The notes under the pieces are model-generated. The model did no database searches. It was not told where the DNA came from and saw nothing but the letters and a program-made list of their open reading frames with translations. Positions 7,708 through 15,812 of a DNA stretch of 34,633 nucleotides are shown piece by piece. How positions within the stretch are numbered: the stretch's first letter is position 1; the number at the start of each line of letters is the position of its first letter. The position numbers and the translations under genes are program-made. Source of the stretch: Moorena sp. SIO3I8 (lineage in GTDB: Bacteria > Cyanobacteriota > Cyanobacteriia > Cyanobacteriales > Coleofasciculaceae); NCBI RefSeq assembly GCF_010692325.1, contig NZ_JAAHHW010000049.1:9828-44460 (forward strand), read 5' to 3'.

Positions 7708-7724
7708 ATAATCATAATGATTAT
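7708..7724 (-). promoter_or_regulatory. 8-1-8 AT-rich palindrome, Fur/Zur-like candidate
   Basis: ATAATCAT-A-ATGATTAT is a perfect inverted repeat around one base, 24 bp before the ATG of the 87-aa gene. Size and composition resemble Fur/Zur boxes (NATAAT hexamers), although the hexamer order differs from the classic GATAAT arrangement. Confidence 0.4.
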
Positions 7725-7779
7725 AAATTAAGTTGTCAAGGGTTTTTCTAAATTTTTTTTTGGGAAGGTATTTTAAATA

Positions 7780-8131
7780 AAATGTACGGGAATGGAATGG
7801 AGTGTGATTTTTTTGAGTAGTAGTAAAAAAATGGAGTAGGAAACAGTTAACAGTGGTATATTTATTAAGGATTACTGATTACCTAAGCTATCAGCTTAAG
7901 CGCTACGCGCACGCTACTTGAGGTGCTATCAGCTATCAGTTTGTGAATCAAACAGGTAACCATTTTTTTTATCTGAGTTACGGAAAGCTGAACGCGCACG
8001 CGTGAGCTTTTAGCTCACGACTGACGGCTGACTACTGACCACTGACGGCTGACGGCTGAATGCTTACACTATTTGCGATCGCAAAACTGATCTAGCGGTT
8101 CTCCTATGAATCAGGTAAACAGAATTTTTTC
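7780..8131. other. Gene-free stretch with TGACGGC-type and palindromic repeats
   Basis: No credible gene. It holds a GCGCACGC-type palindromic element (7899-7920, followed by TTGAGGTGCTATCAGC), a second one with a hairpin (7990-8019: GAACGCGCACGCGT plus GAGCTTTTAGCTC), a short TGACGGC heptamer run (8021-8059) and a HIP1 site near 8077. Confidence 0.6.
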
Positions 8132-8239
8132 CCGATTCCCGATTCCCGATTCCCTACTCCCGATTCCCGATTCCCGATTCCCGATTCCCGATTCCCGATT
8201 CCCGATTCCCTACTCCCTACTCCCTACTCCCTATTCCCA
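8132..8239. repeat. Heptamer array CCGATTC / CTACTCC
   Basis: About fifteen 7-bp units, mostly CCGATTC with CTACTCC blocks at both ends. The minus-strand radical-SAM gene ends inside it, with its last codons GGG AAT AGG GAG TAG read from the repeat. Confidence 0.95.
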
Positions 8240-9564
8240 AGAGCCCCATCGATCAATTCCTCAACACCATTAACAGGAATAATTGGAGTATTGAGCTGAT
8301 CAGCCACTTCTGCTACAGTCATATCATCCAGAAACCGGGTATCACCATGCTTAAGCATCAACCCAGGTAACAGAATCATTTCTCCTAAATCTTTTCCTTT
8401 TAATCCCTTCAGTAAATCTTGTCCAGTCAGCAAGCCAGTAACCGTTATCTCCTGACCCCAGTAATCACTAGATAACGCCACCATCCTAATCTCCAATCCT
8501 GGCACAGCATTGAACCGCTCTACCACAGGTTCAAACGCTTTTTCCACCGCATTACCCACTACCCAAGTCCCCCGTCGGGGGATTTCTAGACCCTTAGGTA
8601 ACCGTTGAGTAGCAGCAGTTTGGAATTGTTTCAGGAACAACCGAATCGAACCAACACCATTCCCAATTTGAGGGTAGTCTCCGTAATCCGATTCTGGAGG
8701 TAACTCTTCTCTAGCAATCAAAAACCACTCATCTGCCAACCAAGCAAAGGTAGACCCCAACTGGTGCTTAAATTTCTCCTGAAGCCTTTGAACCTGAGCA
8801 ATCACTTCCCTAGCTTTCTCCCCAGTAACACTAATTAGTTCATCCTCCTGGGGTCGAAACCGAGTCAATCCCACCGGTACTACTGCCGTTGAAGCGACTG
8901 CGGGCAGATCACCGGTATAGAATTGAGCTAAATCTAACAGAGTACGTTCTAAGTGAATGCCATCATTAATTCCAGGACACACCACTACCTGGGCATGAAT
9001 TTGCAGCCGTCGCTCCTGAAACCACCTTAACTGCTCTAAAATTAGCCCAGCCCGAGGATTTTTCAGTAACCGTATGCGCACATCCGGTTCAGTAGCATGA
9101 ACCGAAACATAAAGAGGAGATAGACGCATCCGTTCGATCCGATCCCACTCCGTTTGCTTCAGATTAGTCAGGGTTAAGTAAGACCCATACAGAAAACTAA
9201 GCCGATAGTCATCATCTTTGAAATAAAGGCTTTGGCGCTTACCTGGTGGTTGTTGGTCGATAAAGCAAAATGGGCAACGATTATTGCACTGAATCAAACC
9301 ATCAAATAACGCTGTCTCGAATTCCAGCCCTAAATCGTCATCATAGTCTTTCTCAATTTCGATCACATGAGTCTTACCCGCCCCATCGATCACTTCCAGT
9401 TCTAGAATTTCATCCGCACACAGGAATTGATAATCAATCAAATCACGGGGATGGCTACCATTAATCGCAACAATAGAATCCCCTGGTTCAAATCCAACCT
9501 CAGCAGCAATGGAGTTGGGAAGAACCTTTGTGATTAATACTGGACGAATCGAGCTTTGACTCAT
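8224..9564 (-). CDS. TIGR03279-family PDZ / radical-SAM-like / DUF512 protein
   Basis: A 446-aa protein found in nearly all cyanobacteria. Order of domains: a PDZ-like segment (residues about 8-60, ITKVLPNSIAAEVGFEPGDS), then a radical-SAM-like core with the cluster motif C93-NNR-C97-PF-C100 followed by FIDQQPPGKRQSLYFKDDD, and a DUF512 C-terminal half (GTWVVGNAVEKAFEPVVERF, MILLPGLMLKHGDTRFLDDM). The substrate is unknown; binding of a [4Fe-4S] cluster and SAM is inferred from the motif. The start ATG at 9564 opens directly into the PDZ segment. uppP lies 345 bp upstream on the same strand. The C-terminal residues GNRE and the stop come from a heptamer array, so the original end may have been lost, though the length is near normal. 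Confidence 0.9.
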   Translation of the reverse strand: MSQSSIRPVLITKVLPNSIAAEVGFEPGDSIVAINGSHPRDLIDYQFLCADEILELEVIDGAGKTHVIEIEKDYDDDLGLEFETALFDGLIQCNNRCPFCFIDQQPPGKRQSLYFKDDDYRLSFLYGSYLTLTNLKQTEWDRIERMRLSPLYVSVHATEPDVRIRLLKNPRAGLILEQLRWFQERRLQIHAQVVVCPGINDGIHLERTLLDLAQFYTGDLPAVASTAVVPVGLTRFRPQEDELISVTGEKAREVIAQVQRLQEKFKHQLGSTFAWLADEWFLIAREELPPESDYGDYPQIGNGVGSIRLFLKQFQTAATQRLPKGLEIPRRGTWVVGNAVEKAFEPVVERFNAVPGLEIRMVALSSDYWGQEITVTGLLTGQDLLKGLKGKDLGEMILLPGLMLKHGDTRFLDDMTVAEVADQLNTPIIPVNGVEELIDGALGNRE

Positions 9565-9575
9565 TGATAGCAGTT

Positions 9576-9640
9576 TTCAATTGGGTGAGGCACAAAGTCG
9601 TTGGTTTTAGGGAACAGGGAACAGGGAACAGGGAACAGGG
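9576..9640. repeat. Inverted copy of the CACCTAATTGAAA arm plus GGGAACA array
   Basis: TTTTCAATTGGGTGAGGCAC (9574-9593) is the reverse complement of the right-arm type seen at 4060-4074 and 11432-11446, with one change in the TGAGGTAC core. GGGAACA heptamers follow (about 9607-9640). Confidence 0.6.
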
Positions 9641-9763
9641 GGAAGAGTGGGGAGCTCACAAGGGTAGGTTTTTAAATATTGGGGCAAGTAGTTAATTTCA
9701 TTGCGTAGAATCTCTTCCAAATAAATATATATCAAAATATACAATAATTGCTGGAATAATTCT

Positions 9764-9893
9764 CCCCATCTCCCTATCTCCCCATCTCCCTATCTCCCTA
9801 TCTCCCCATCTCCCCATCTCCCCATCTCCCCATCTCCCCATCTCCCTATCTCCCCATCTCCCCATCTCCCCATCTCCCTATCTTCCCATCTTC
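9764..9893. repeat. Octamer array CTCCCCAT / CTCCCTAT
   Basis: About sixteen tandem 8-bp units, the complement of the GGGGAGAT array at 6973-7061. It ends just before the HIP1 site and the stop of uppP. Confidence 0.95.
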
Positions 9894-9908
9894 CGACACT
9901 TGCGATCG

Positions 9909-10895
9909 CTAACTATTTTGTAAAACCCCAGTTATAATAGCACCTAAAATTGCTATCCCAAACAATAACCGATACCAGACGAATATCCAGACACCTTGTT
10001 TTTTGAGATAGCTGATCATCCATGCGATCGCTACGTAGGAAAATACTGCTGATGAAATCACCCCTACAATCAGTGACATTGCGCCAGCATCCCCAATGCC
10101 ATCTTTTAGCAAACCCACTAACTCCACTAAGCCAGCTAAGGTAATGGCGGGGATGCCCAACAAAAAGGAAAACCGTGCTGCGGTTGCTCGTTCCAAACCC
10201 ATGAATAAACCAGCAGTCAGAGTTGAGCCAGACCGGGAGACACCAGGCATTAAAGCCAACGCCTGAGCCAAGCCCATCCCGATCCCATCTTTAAGACCTA
10301 AATCCTCAAAGTTACGCTTACGCTTACCCACGACTTCAGAAACACCCATCAACAAACCCATCACAATCGAGACATAGGCGATTGACATGGTACTCCGTAT
10401 CGGAGAATTATCATAATCAGGGATAAAGATTTTAATCAGCAGTCCAAAGAAGACAATGGGTAGGGTTCCCAACGCAATTCCCAGGGCCATCTGGAAGTCT
10501 TGGGATTGGTAATCGGATTTACGGATAGCTTTGAATGCGCCAGTAGTGACTTTAGCCAAGTCTCCCCAGAAGTACCACACCACCGCCGCAATCGAACCTA
10601 GTTGAATCACAGCCGTAAACGCAACCCCTGGATCACCCCACCCTAATGCCACAGGTACCACTTTTAAATGAGCGGTGCTACTGATGGGCAGAAATTCGGT
10701 AAACCCCTGCACCAAACCCAGCACCACCGCCTGAAAAATAGTCATGTGGGGCGTAGTAATTGTGGCAGTGGTACTGCTTGAGGATAAGACATCTGGGGCA
10801 GGAGTTGTGGCGAGAACCTTCAAGGGGAAGGTAAGGCAGGCGCTAAGGACAGCAATGATATAAAAATTGATAAATTGACGTTTTGATAAGACCAT
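9909..10895 (-). CDS. uppP: Undecaprenyl-diphosphatase UppP (BacA)
   Basis: An integral membrane enzyme that removes one phosphate from undecaprenyl diphosphate, regenerating the lipid carrier for peptidoglycan and other cell-wall polymers, and giving bacitracin resistance. The family motifs are clear: QGFTEFLPISSTAHL and PGVSRSGSTLTAGLFMGLER, both of which form the active site, with several hydrophobic segments. I chose the ATG at 10895 (MVLSKRQFINFYII), which has GGGGA 5 bp upstream; the frame is open to 10973, but that upstream part looks non-coding. Even so, a 49-residue signal-like leader (hydrophobic stretch, then a Ser/Thr-rich linker) precedes the usual start MTIFQAVVLGLVQG, so the protein is longer than E. 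coli BacA. It is followed by the TIGR03279 gene, a neighbour pair I recall from other cyanobacteria. Confidence 0.93.
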   Translation of the reverse strand: MVLSKRQFINFYIIAVLSACLTFPLKVLATTPAPDVLSSSSTTATITTPHMTIFQAVVLGLVQGFTEFLPISSTAHLKVVPVALGWGDPGVAFTAVIQLGSIAAVVWYFWGDLAKVTTGAFKAIRKSDYQSQDFQMALGIALGTLPIVFFGLLIKIFIPDYDNSPIRSTMSIAYVSIVMGLLMGVSEVVGKRKRNFEDLGLKDGIGMGLAQALALMPGVSRSGSTLTAGLFMGLERATAARFSFLLGIPAITLAGLVELVGLLKDGIGDAGAMSLIVGVISSAVFSYVAIAWMISYLKKQGVWIFVWYRLLFGIAILGAIITGVLQNS

Positions 10896-11069
10896 TCTTT
10901 CCCCTATAGAGGTTGCTGTAGCTGAATCAGCCAGCCTTAATTCAACCGGTATTCTGGCATAAATTACCAACAATCGCCAAGGGAATCTGGATACTTAGCA
11001 AACTCTTTATGATATCCCAATTCCATTCCATCTTGATCCTTAATCCTGAAACCTTAATATTTCATGCTT

Positions 11070-11151
11070 CTCGGGAATCGGGAATCGGGAGTCGGGAATC
11101 GGGAATCGGGAATCGGGAATCGGGAATCGGGAATCGGGAGTCGGGAGCGGT
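11070..11151. repeat. Heptamer array GGGAATC / GGGAGTC
   Basis: About eleven 7-bp units between uppP and the DUF3120 gene. Bases 11152-11280 after it hold nothing recognisable. Confidence 0.95.
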
Positions 11152-11280
11152 GCGCTTGACCTAGGGAATCGGTAAAAAAGTCTAGCAATAGCCCTGGCCC
11201 TACCGGTAGCGCACCACCCAGGCTAAGGAAATCTTAATTTTCCATAAATTTTTGAGTTCATCCTTCAGATTTTAGATGGC

Positions 11281-11446
11281 AATTATCATAATCATGAGGT
11301 ACAAAAAATTTTTTCCCTATTCCCTACTCCCTACTCCCTACTCCCTACTCCCTACTCCCTACTCCCTACTCCCTGTTACCTATTCCCTATTCCCTATTCC
11401 CTATTCCCTACTCCCTACTCCCTAAAAATTTGTACTTCACCCAATT
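11281..11446. repeat. Composite element: TGAGGTAC arm, CTACTCC array, GTACTTCA arm
   Basis: The left arm TGAGGTAC (11295-11302) runs into A/T runs, then CTACTCC/CTATTCC heptamers (11323-11424), then AAAAATTT and GTACTTCA (11432-11439) followed by CCCAATTGAAA. It has the same architecture as 3903-4074, with one mismatch between the arms. Confidence 0.7.
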
Positions 11447-11577
11447 GAAAAATTAAATATTTCTACCCTTGCCATCAACCACCACATTTCAGTACTATTA
11501 CCAATATGCCCCCAGGGGGGATATTGGTAATGATATATTAAGTTCAATAAAGATAATTAACGATAAGTAACAAAATT

Positions 11578-12306
11578 TTGTTGAAAAATACTTGGTTTTC
11601 TGCTAGAGCCCCAAGGAATTCCCATCAGTCAGGGCAACTGCTTCTATCGATCCCCCCTAGGGGAGTGAGTAATCCTCAAGGATGGCTATTATTTGCTGCC
11701 GCCTCTTTCCTGGTTTCTGTACCAGTGTTCTTTCAAGCTCCCCTAGTGCGCCTTTTCCCACTGTTGAGTTTAGTCATCACCTTCGCTTGGGTGTGGCTGG
11801 GGGTAAAACTGCTCCAACGTCCATCAACCCAAGTCTGGGGTGACTTGCTGTTGGGATTTAGCTGGAGTTGGCTGGCTGGTTCACTATATTGGGGTTGGTT
11901 GCGCACTGAACCTCTATGGCATTTACCCGTAGAAGCGATTGGTCTACCATTCGCTCTGTGGGGATTGTGGCGGGGTTGGGGAAAGGTAGGAAATCTATTT
12001 TACTTGGGTTCGTTATTCGGTACAGCCATGACCGACATCTATTTCTACTTGACGAATCTAATTACTTACTGGCGTCAGGTGATGGTAGTAGAGCCAGTCC
12101 TGGCAAAACCAATCTTTCAAAATGCGATCGCACAAGTCCAAACCCCTTGGGGAATTAGCTGGGCAGTGGTTTTGGTTGCTACGCTAGGAATAGTTGGTCT
12201 TTGGTCATTGACAAAAGAACAGCCCCATTGGTGGACGTTTAGTGGAGCGGTGTTGAGTACAATCGTGGTAGATAGTCTTTTTTGGTTGGCAGCTAACCTA
12301 GCATGA
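11578..12306 (+). CDS. DUF3120 family membrane protein
   Basis: A 242-aa protein of the DUF3120 family, conserved in cyanobacteria and of unknown function. At least four hydrophobic segments are seen (about residues 36-52, 56-75, 90-105 and 195-210), plus the conserved-looking stretches GDLLLGFSWSWLAGSLYWGW, EAIGLPFALWGLWRGWGKVG and FYLGSLFGTAMTDIYFYL. It is therefore an integral membrane protein, Trp-rich. No ATG opens the frame; the TTG at 11578 or the next TTG at 11581 is the likely start, and no strong ribosome binding site is seen, so the true start is uncertain. A hairpin with a TTCG loop follows at 12342. It is divergent from uppP. Confidence 0.82.
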   Translation: MLKNTWFSARAPRNSHQSGQLLLSIPPRGVSNPQGWLLFAAASFLVSVPVFFQAPLVRLFPLLSLVITFAWVWLGVKLLQRPSTQVWGDLLLGFSWSWLAGSLYWGWLRTEPLWHLPVEAIGLPFALWGLWRGWGKVGNLFYLGSLFGTAMTDIYFYLTNLITYWRQVMVVEPVLAKPIFQNAIAQVQTPWGISWAVVLVATLGIVGLWSLTKEQPHWWTFSGAVLSTIVVDSLFWLAANLA

Positions 12307-12341
12307 TCACTCCAGACACTAACCCTAAAGGGTACAGTGTG

Positions 12342-12357
12342 GGCTTCTTCGGAAGCC
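12342..12357 (+). terminator. Hairpin with TTCG tetraloop after the DUF3120 gene
   Basis: GGCTTC-TTCG-GAAGCC is a perfect 6-bp stem with a very stable tetraloop, 36 bp after the stop, followed by TTCGTCATTTATTTATTT. The T-run is broken, so strength is uncertain. Confidence 0.5.
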
Positions 12358-12545
12358 TTCGTCATTTATTTATTTATATTTAGTGATTTATATATTTATA
12401 TTAGGTTAGGTTAGTTTTGAGCGTTGTCATTCCGAAATGACTTGATCATCCTTTGAATCCATCTACTAGGGTCAGCTTCTGAGTCTTGCTGGGTCATTGA
12501 CAGCAGCAAACTCAAGCTCGATTAGCAGTAATTGGTTAGTAACTT

Positions 12546-13637
12546 ATGGCTGCTATTGTTTCTCCAACTTCTGCGCTATCCTTCCCTGATCAGGGGAAAT
12601 CTTGGAAAATTGATGCAATGATCAACGTCTCAATTAACCCTGTTGTTGCTCCTATATCTGTGGTGACTTTGCGATCCACCCCTTACCTACTTATGCCTAC
12701 CGGCTCTGACGATCAGTATATGCCATTAGTTGGTAGTAATTGCTGGACCGTCGGTCGTAGTTATGATAACAATTTTGTACTTTCAGATCGCTGGATTTCC
12801 AGAAACCATGCGATGTTGCAGTGTACCGAAAACGGTGATTTCTATCTTATTGATTTAGGCAGCCGTAACGGTACATTTGTCAATGGACGCAGAGTCAGTA
12901 TTCCGGTGACCTTGCGCAATGGCGATCATCTTACCTTTGGTCAGACAGAATTGGAGTTTTATTGCCCACCCAAGGCTCATAAAACTGAACCATCCGAACC
13001 TATACATAAAGATACCCAAACCTCAATATTGCACGTGCGCCGCCTGATTTCTGTGATGGTGGTGGACATCCGGAATTTCACCGTACTCACCCACCAGTTA
13101 GATGAAACCACCCTCTCAGTGGCAATTGGTAGTTGGTTCCGGGAGTCTGGAGAAATTCTGAAAAGGTGTGGCAGTTGGGTAGATAAATACATCGGTGACG
13201 CGATTATGGCGATTTGGTTTCATGGCTCTGAAGGGGTCAGTGATCAAGAAGCCATGAGTATTTTGCAAGCAGTCAATGACCTCAACAAAATGACTACCAA
13301 TCTGTCTAATGAATATCCTCTGCCCTTCCCACTGCGAATTGGTACTGGAATCAACACAGGAATTGCGATTGTTGGTAACACCACTGGTAGTGGCGATCGC
13401 CCAGAATACACTGCTATTGGGGATACTGTAATTGCCGCTTTTCGCCTCGAATCTGCCACCAAGGAACTTGGTCTAGATATTGCCCTAGGGGAGGATACAT
13501 ACCGTTACGTTTCTAAAATCGGAAAGTCTGAGCTTAACTTCAAGCAACACACTGTAAATCTCAAAGGTTATGATAATTCCACTATTACCTACGCTGGAAC
13601 CTATGGAGATTTAGAAAATTTCTTGCGTGCGAGTTAA
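12546..13637 (+). CDS. FHA-domain class III nucleotide cyclase
   Basis: A 363-aa cytoplasmic protein. The FHA domain (about residues 66-130: WTVGRSYDNNFVLSDRWISR, NH, GSRNGTFVNG) binds phosphothreonine peptides. The class III cyclase domain spans about 165-345. Visible active-site residues are D174 (VVDIRNF) and D218 (KYIGDAIMAIW) for metal, and K214 and T289 (EYTAIGD) for adenine as in cyanobacterial adenylate cyclases, plus R300 of the transition-state pair. The partner Asn, normally DTVNxAxRLE, is Ile296 here (DTVIAAFRLES), which could lower or abolish activity. cAMP rather than cGMP is inferred. The start ATG at 12546 is the first in frame; Met25 is an alternative close to the conserved part. 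It stands alone, 239 bp after the DUF3120 gene. Phosphorylation-controlled cAMP signalling is a reasonable guess. Confidence 0.9.
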   Translation: MAAIVSPTSALSFPDQGKSWKIDAMINVSINPVVAPISVVTLRSTPYLLMPTGSDDQYMPLVGSNCWTVGRSYDNNFVLSDRWISRNHAMLQCTENGDFYLIDLGSRNGTFVNGRRVSIPVTLRNGDHLTFGQTELEFYCPPKAHKTEPSEPIHKDTQTSILHVRRLISVMVVDIRNFTVLTHQLDETTLSVAIGSWFRESGEILKRCGSWVDKYIGDAIMAIWFHGSEGVSDQEAMSILQAVNDLNKMTTNLSNEYPLPFPLRIGTGINTGIAIVGNTTGSGDRPEYTAIGDTVIAAFRLESATKELGLDIALGEDTYRYVSKIGKSELNFKQHTVNLKGYDNSTITYAGTYGDLENFLRAS

Positions 13638-13716
13638 CTCTACTCTACCAATTATTGAATAAGCTTTATTACAAGGTATTGCTAAAGTATCACTCATTTC
13701 GGTAAAGGTTAGTATA

Positions 13717-13761
13717 ATTGAGAATTGAGAATTGAGAATTGAGAATTGAGAATTGAGAATT
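13717..13761. repeat. Heptamer array GAGAATT
   Basis: Six 7-bp units (TTGAGAA/GAGAATT), followed by degenerate AACCTTCAACCT-type repeats to about 13805. Confidence 0.9.
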
Positions 13762-13823
13762 CAATATTCAACCTTTAACCTTCAACCTGCTAACCTGCAA
13801 CCTTAAAAATTAATCCCTAACTA

Positions 13824-14182
13824 TTAAAACTTGAACTGAGCCCCTGCTTGGACTCTAGCATCAAATCCCTCGTCACCGGTACCTAGTTTAGAATCTATAA
13901 ATATACCATTATCTGAATGGTACCTCAAGATAGCGCCATAGTTAAAGTCTGAAACTCGACTTTCAAGCCCCACATTGGTAGTGGTGAAATTTCTGACATA
14001 AGCGCCTAGAGAAAAATTATCGATCACTCGTTGTGAAAGCTCTACATCATAAAATACTTTCTACCTATCTCTAGATTAAGCTTGGATTTTAAACCGCCGA
14101 CAGTTCCTAAGTCTCCAGTAATATATCCGACAATTTCCCATAGGAAATGATTCACCGCTAAATTCAATAAATCCTTGGTCAT
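13824..14182 (-). pseudogene. Frameshifted beta-barrel-like gene of unknown family
   Basis: From an ATG at 14182 (AAGGGAG upstream) the minus strand reads MTKDLLNLAVNHFLWEIVGY and on to KSKLNLEIGRK near 14054. There the frame breaks, and continuity resumes in another frame as VFYDVELSQRVIDNFSLGAY and so on to a stop at 13824. Alternating polar/hydrophobic strands and a C-terminal Phe (GAQFKF) suggest an outer-membrane barrel or related beta-rich protein, but I do not recognise the family. The 67-aa downstream part alone could start at a GTG (14027), without an evident ribosome binding site. A single-base indel near 14053 explains both halves; whether it is real or a sequencing error cannot be told here. 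Confidence 0.45.
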
Positions 14183-14311
14183 CGCTCCCTTTGGCTGTGC
14201 AAGTTGATAATTATTTAATATCCGGAAAGTTTTGAATTTTATTAAATAAATTTATTTTCTTTGATAACAAAAAAATGAGTGATTTTTTATCCGGATAAAA
14301 ATAGAAGAATA

Positions 14312-14351
14312 GGGAACAGGGAACAGGGAGTAGGGAGTAGGGAGTAGGGAG
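14312..14351. repeat. Short heptamer array GGGAACA / GGGAGTA
   Basis: Five or six 7-bp units upstream of the lipase-TPR gene; the flanks (14183-14310 and 14352-14490) hold no recognisable feature. Confidence 0.85.
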
Positions 14352-14503
14352 CGGCGGAATATAGGGTAGACAGAGAATTTATTGGCACTTTCTGGATTTC
14401 TCACGATTGAATCAGTAGCTAATCTAATGGATAGCAAGAGAATCAGGGTCACGAAGCATCTCAATAATAATCTCAATGACCTTTATTCCTGGAGAGCTAG
14501 TCT

Positions 14504-15583
14504 GTGAGTGATCGTAACGATTTAATTGAAATTTTTGGTACTGAGAACCCCTCTCGCCGTGGGGATGTAATTTTTGTCCATGGACTCGGGGGTGATGCGC
14601 TAAGTACTTGGCACCCGCAAGAACGGCGAGATGATCATAATTTTTGGCCTGCTTGGCTGGGGGAAGATTTATCAGATGTGGGAATTTGGTCTCTGGCTTA
14701 TGAGGTAGAACCATTTAGATGGAAGGGTAATTCTATGCCTCTGGTAGACCGGGCGACTAATAGTTTAGATCTACTGGATAGCTATGAGATAGGCGATCGC
14801 CCAATAATTTTTGTTACTCACAGTATGGGGGGACTGCTGGTGAAACAGATGCTGCGCAGTGCTAGGGATTTCGGCAAATGGCAAGCGATCGCATCTGGGA
14901 CGAGGGGAATTGTTTTCCTGTCTACCCCTCATTCTGGTTCTGATTTGGCACGTTGGATTAATTATATTGGCACGATTCTACGAACCACTGTCAGTATTGA
15001 GGAATTGGAGGCGCACCATTCTCGCTTACGGGAACTGAATTTTTTGTATCGCAATGACCACCAGTTTAGCGAAATCCCGATGCTGGTTTACTGCGAAACC
15101 AGACCTACCAATGGGATTTTAGTGGTGAATCAAACCAGTGCTGACCCTGGTATTAAGGGGGTTATTCCTGTCCCGATGGATGTTGACCATATCTCTATCT
15201 GCAAAGTAGATGATAAAAAGAATCGAATCTACCGTCAGGTAAAGCGGTTTGTCAATCAGAATTTAACAACTCCTCTGCCACTGATTCAACCGAAAGTAGC
15301 AGTTCATCCCGATAGTAACGTAGCAGTTAATTCTGATAGTAAACAGGAACAGGCAAAAAAAAAAGTTGATGATGGACTAGGTTTAATAGAGCAATGTAAA
15401 GAGCTCACCCGCAATCGCTTAGGAAGTGAACACCCAGCTGTCGCCTCTTCCCTCAACAATCTAGCATTACTCTACGAGAATCAGGGACGGTACTGCAAGG
15501 CCGAACCTCTCTATGTCCAAGCCTTGGAGATCAGGAAAAAACTTCTAGCTTCCAGCAAAAGAAGCCCCACATCTGCGACGTGA
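14504..15583 (+). CDS. Alpha/beta-hydrolase (PGAP1/lipase-like) fused to TPR, truncated
   Basis: Residues about 1-255 form a serine hydrolase: GDVIFVHGLGGDALSTWH (oxyanion-loop region), nucleophile motif THSMGG (GxSxG with the first Gly replaced by Thr) and STPHSGSDLA, with a plausible catalytic His in DVDHISICK. Such domains are often fused to TPR or NB-ARC modules in cyanobacteria. A linker leads to one kinesin-light-chain TPR, SEHPAVASSLNNLALLYENQ, which breaks off after EIRKKLL. There an insert with palindromic ends (about 15550-15812) introduces foreign residues and a TGA at 15581-15583; the TPR frame resumes at 15812. The start is the GTG at 14504, with GGAGAG 9 bp upstream. The hydrolase part looks intact, so a shortened active enzyme is possible. 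Substrate unknown. Confidence 0.8.
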   Translation: MSDRNDLIEIFGTENPSRRGDVIFVHGLGGDALSTWHPQERRDDHNFWPAWLGEDLSDVGIWSLAYEVEPFRWKGNSMPLVDRATNSLDLLDSYEIGDRPIIFVTHSMGGLLVKQMLRSARDFGKWQAIASGTRGIVFLSTPHSGSDLARWINYIGTILRTTVSIEELEAHHSRLRELNFLYRNDHQFSEIPMLVYCETRPTNGILVVNQTSADPGIKGVIPVPMDVDHISICKVDDKKNRIYRQVKRFVNQNLTTPLPLIQPKVAVHPDSNVAVNSDSKQEQAKKKVDDGLGLIEQCKELTRNRLGSEHPAVASSLNNLALLYENQGRYCKAEPLYVQALEIRKKLLASSKRSPTSAT

Positions 15584-15812
15584 AACGTGAGTGTGGGATG
15601 AATTTTGCACAGAGTCTTTTTGAAGATGTTATTATGTATTTACTGGTAAGCAAAGCCGAAAATGCTGGTTTGTCAGTAAAACATTCTTAAAAAAAGTCAA
15701 AAAAAACAGAGCGGCAGGGCAGTCCGTTCTTAAAGCCCAGCGCCTCCTAAGCAATAGCTGGATTGGCTGGGAAGCCTACACTGATTCTATAGAATCAGTG
15801 TAGGAGCTGTCA
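15550..15812. mobile_element. Palindrome-ended insert (PATE-like) in the lipase-TPR gene
   Basis: TPR coding sequence stops after KKLL and resumes with TEHPDVA, which are consecutive in normal repeats of this type. The roughly 260 bp between carry a hairpin near the left end (CCCACA 15566-15571 / TGTGGG 15592-15597) and a 30-bp perfect palindrome at the right end (15775-15804, centre TCTATAGA). No gene is inside. Hairpins near both ends and no terminal inverted repeat fit a non-autonomous IS200/IS605 relative. Exact ends are uncertain. Confidence 0.6.

Noticed and set aside
14424-14714. 96-codon minus-strand frame
   Set aside because: It overlaps the start of the hydrolase-TPR gene, whose motifs and ribosome binding site are clear.
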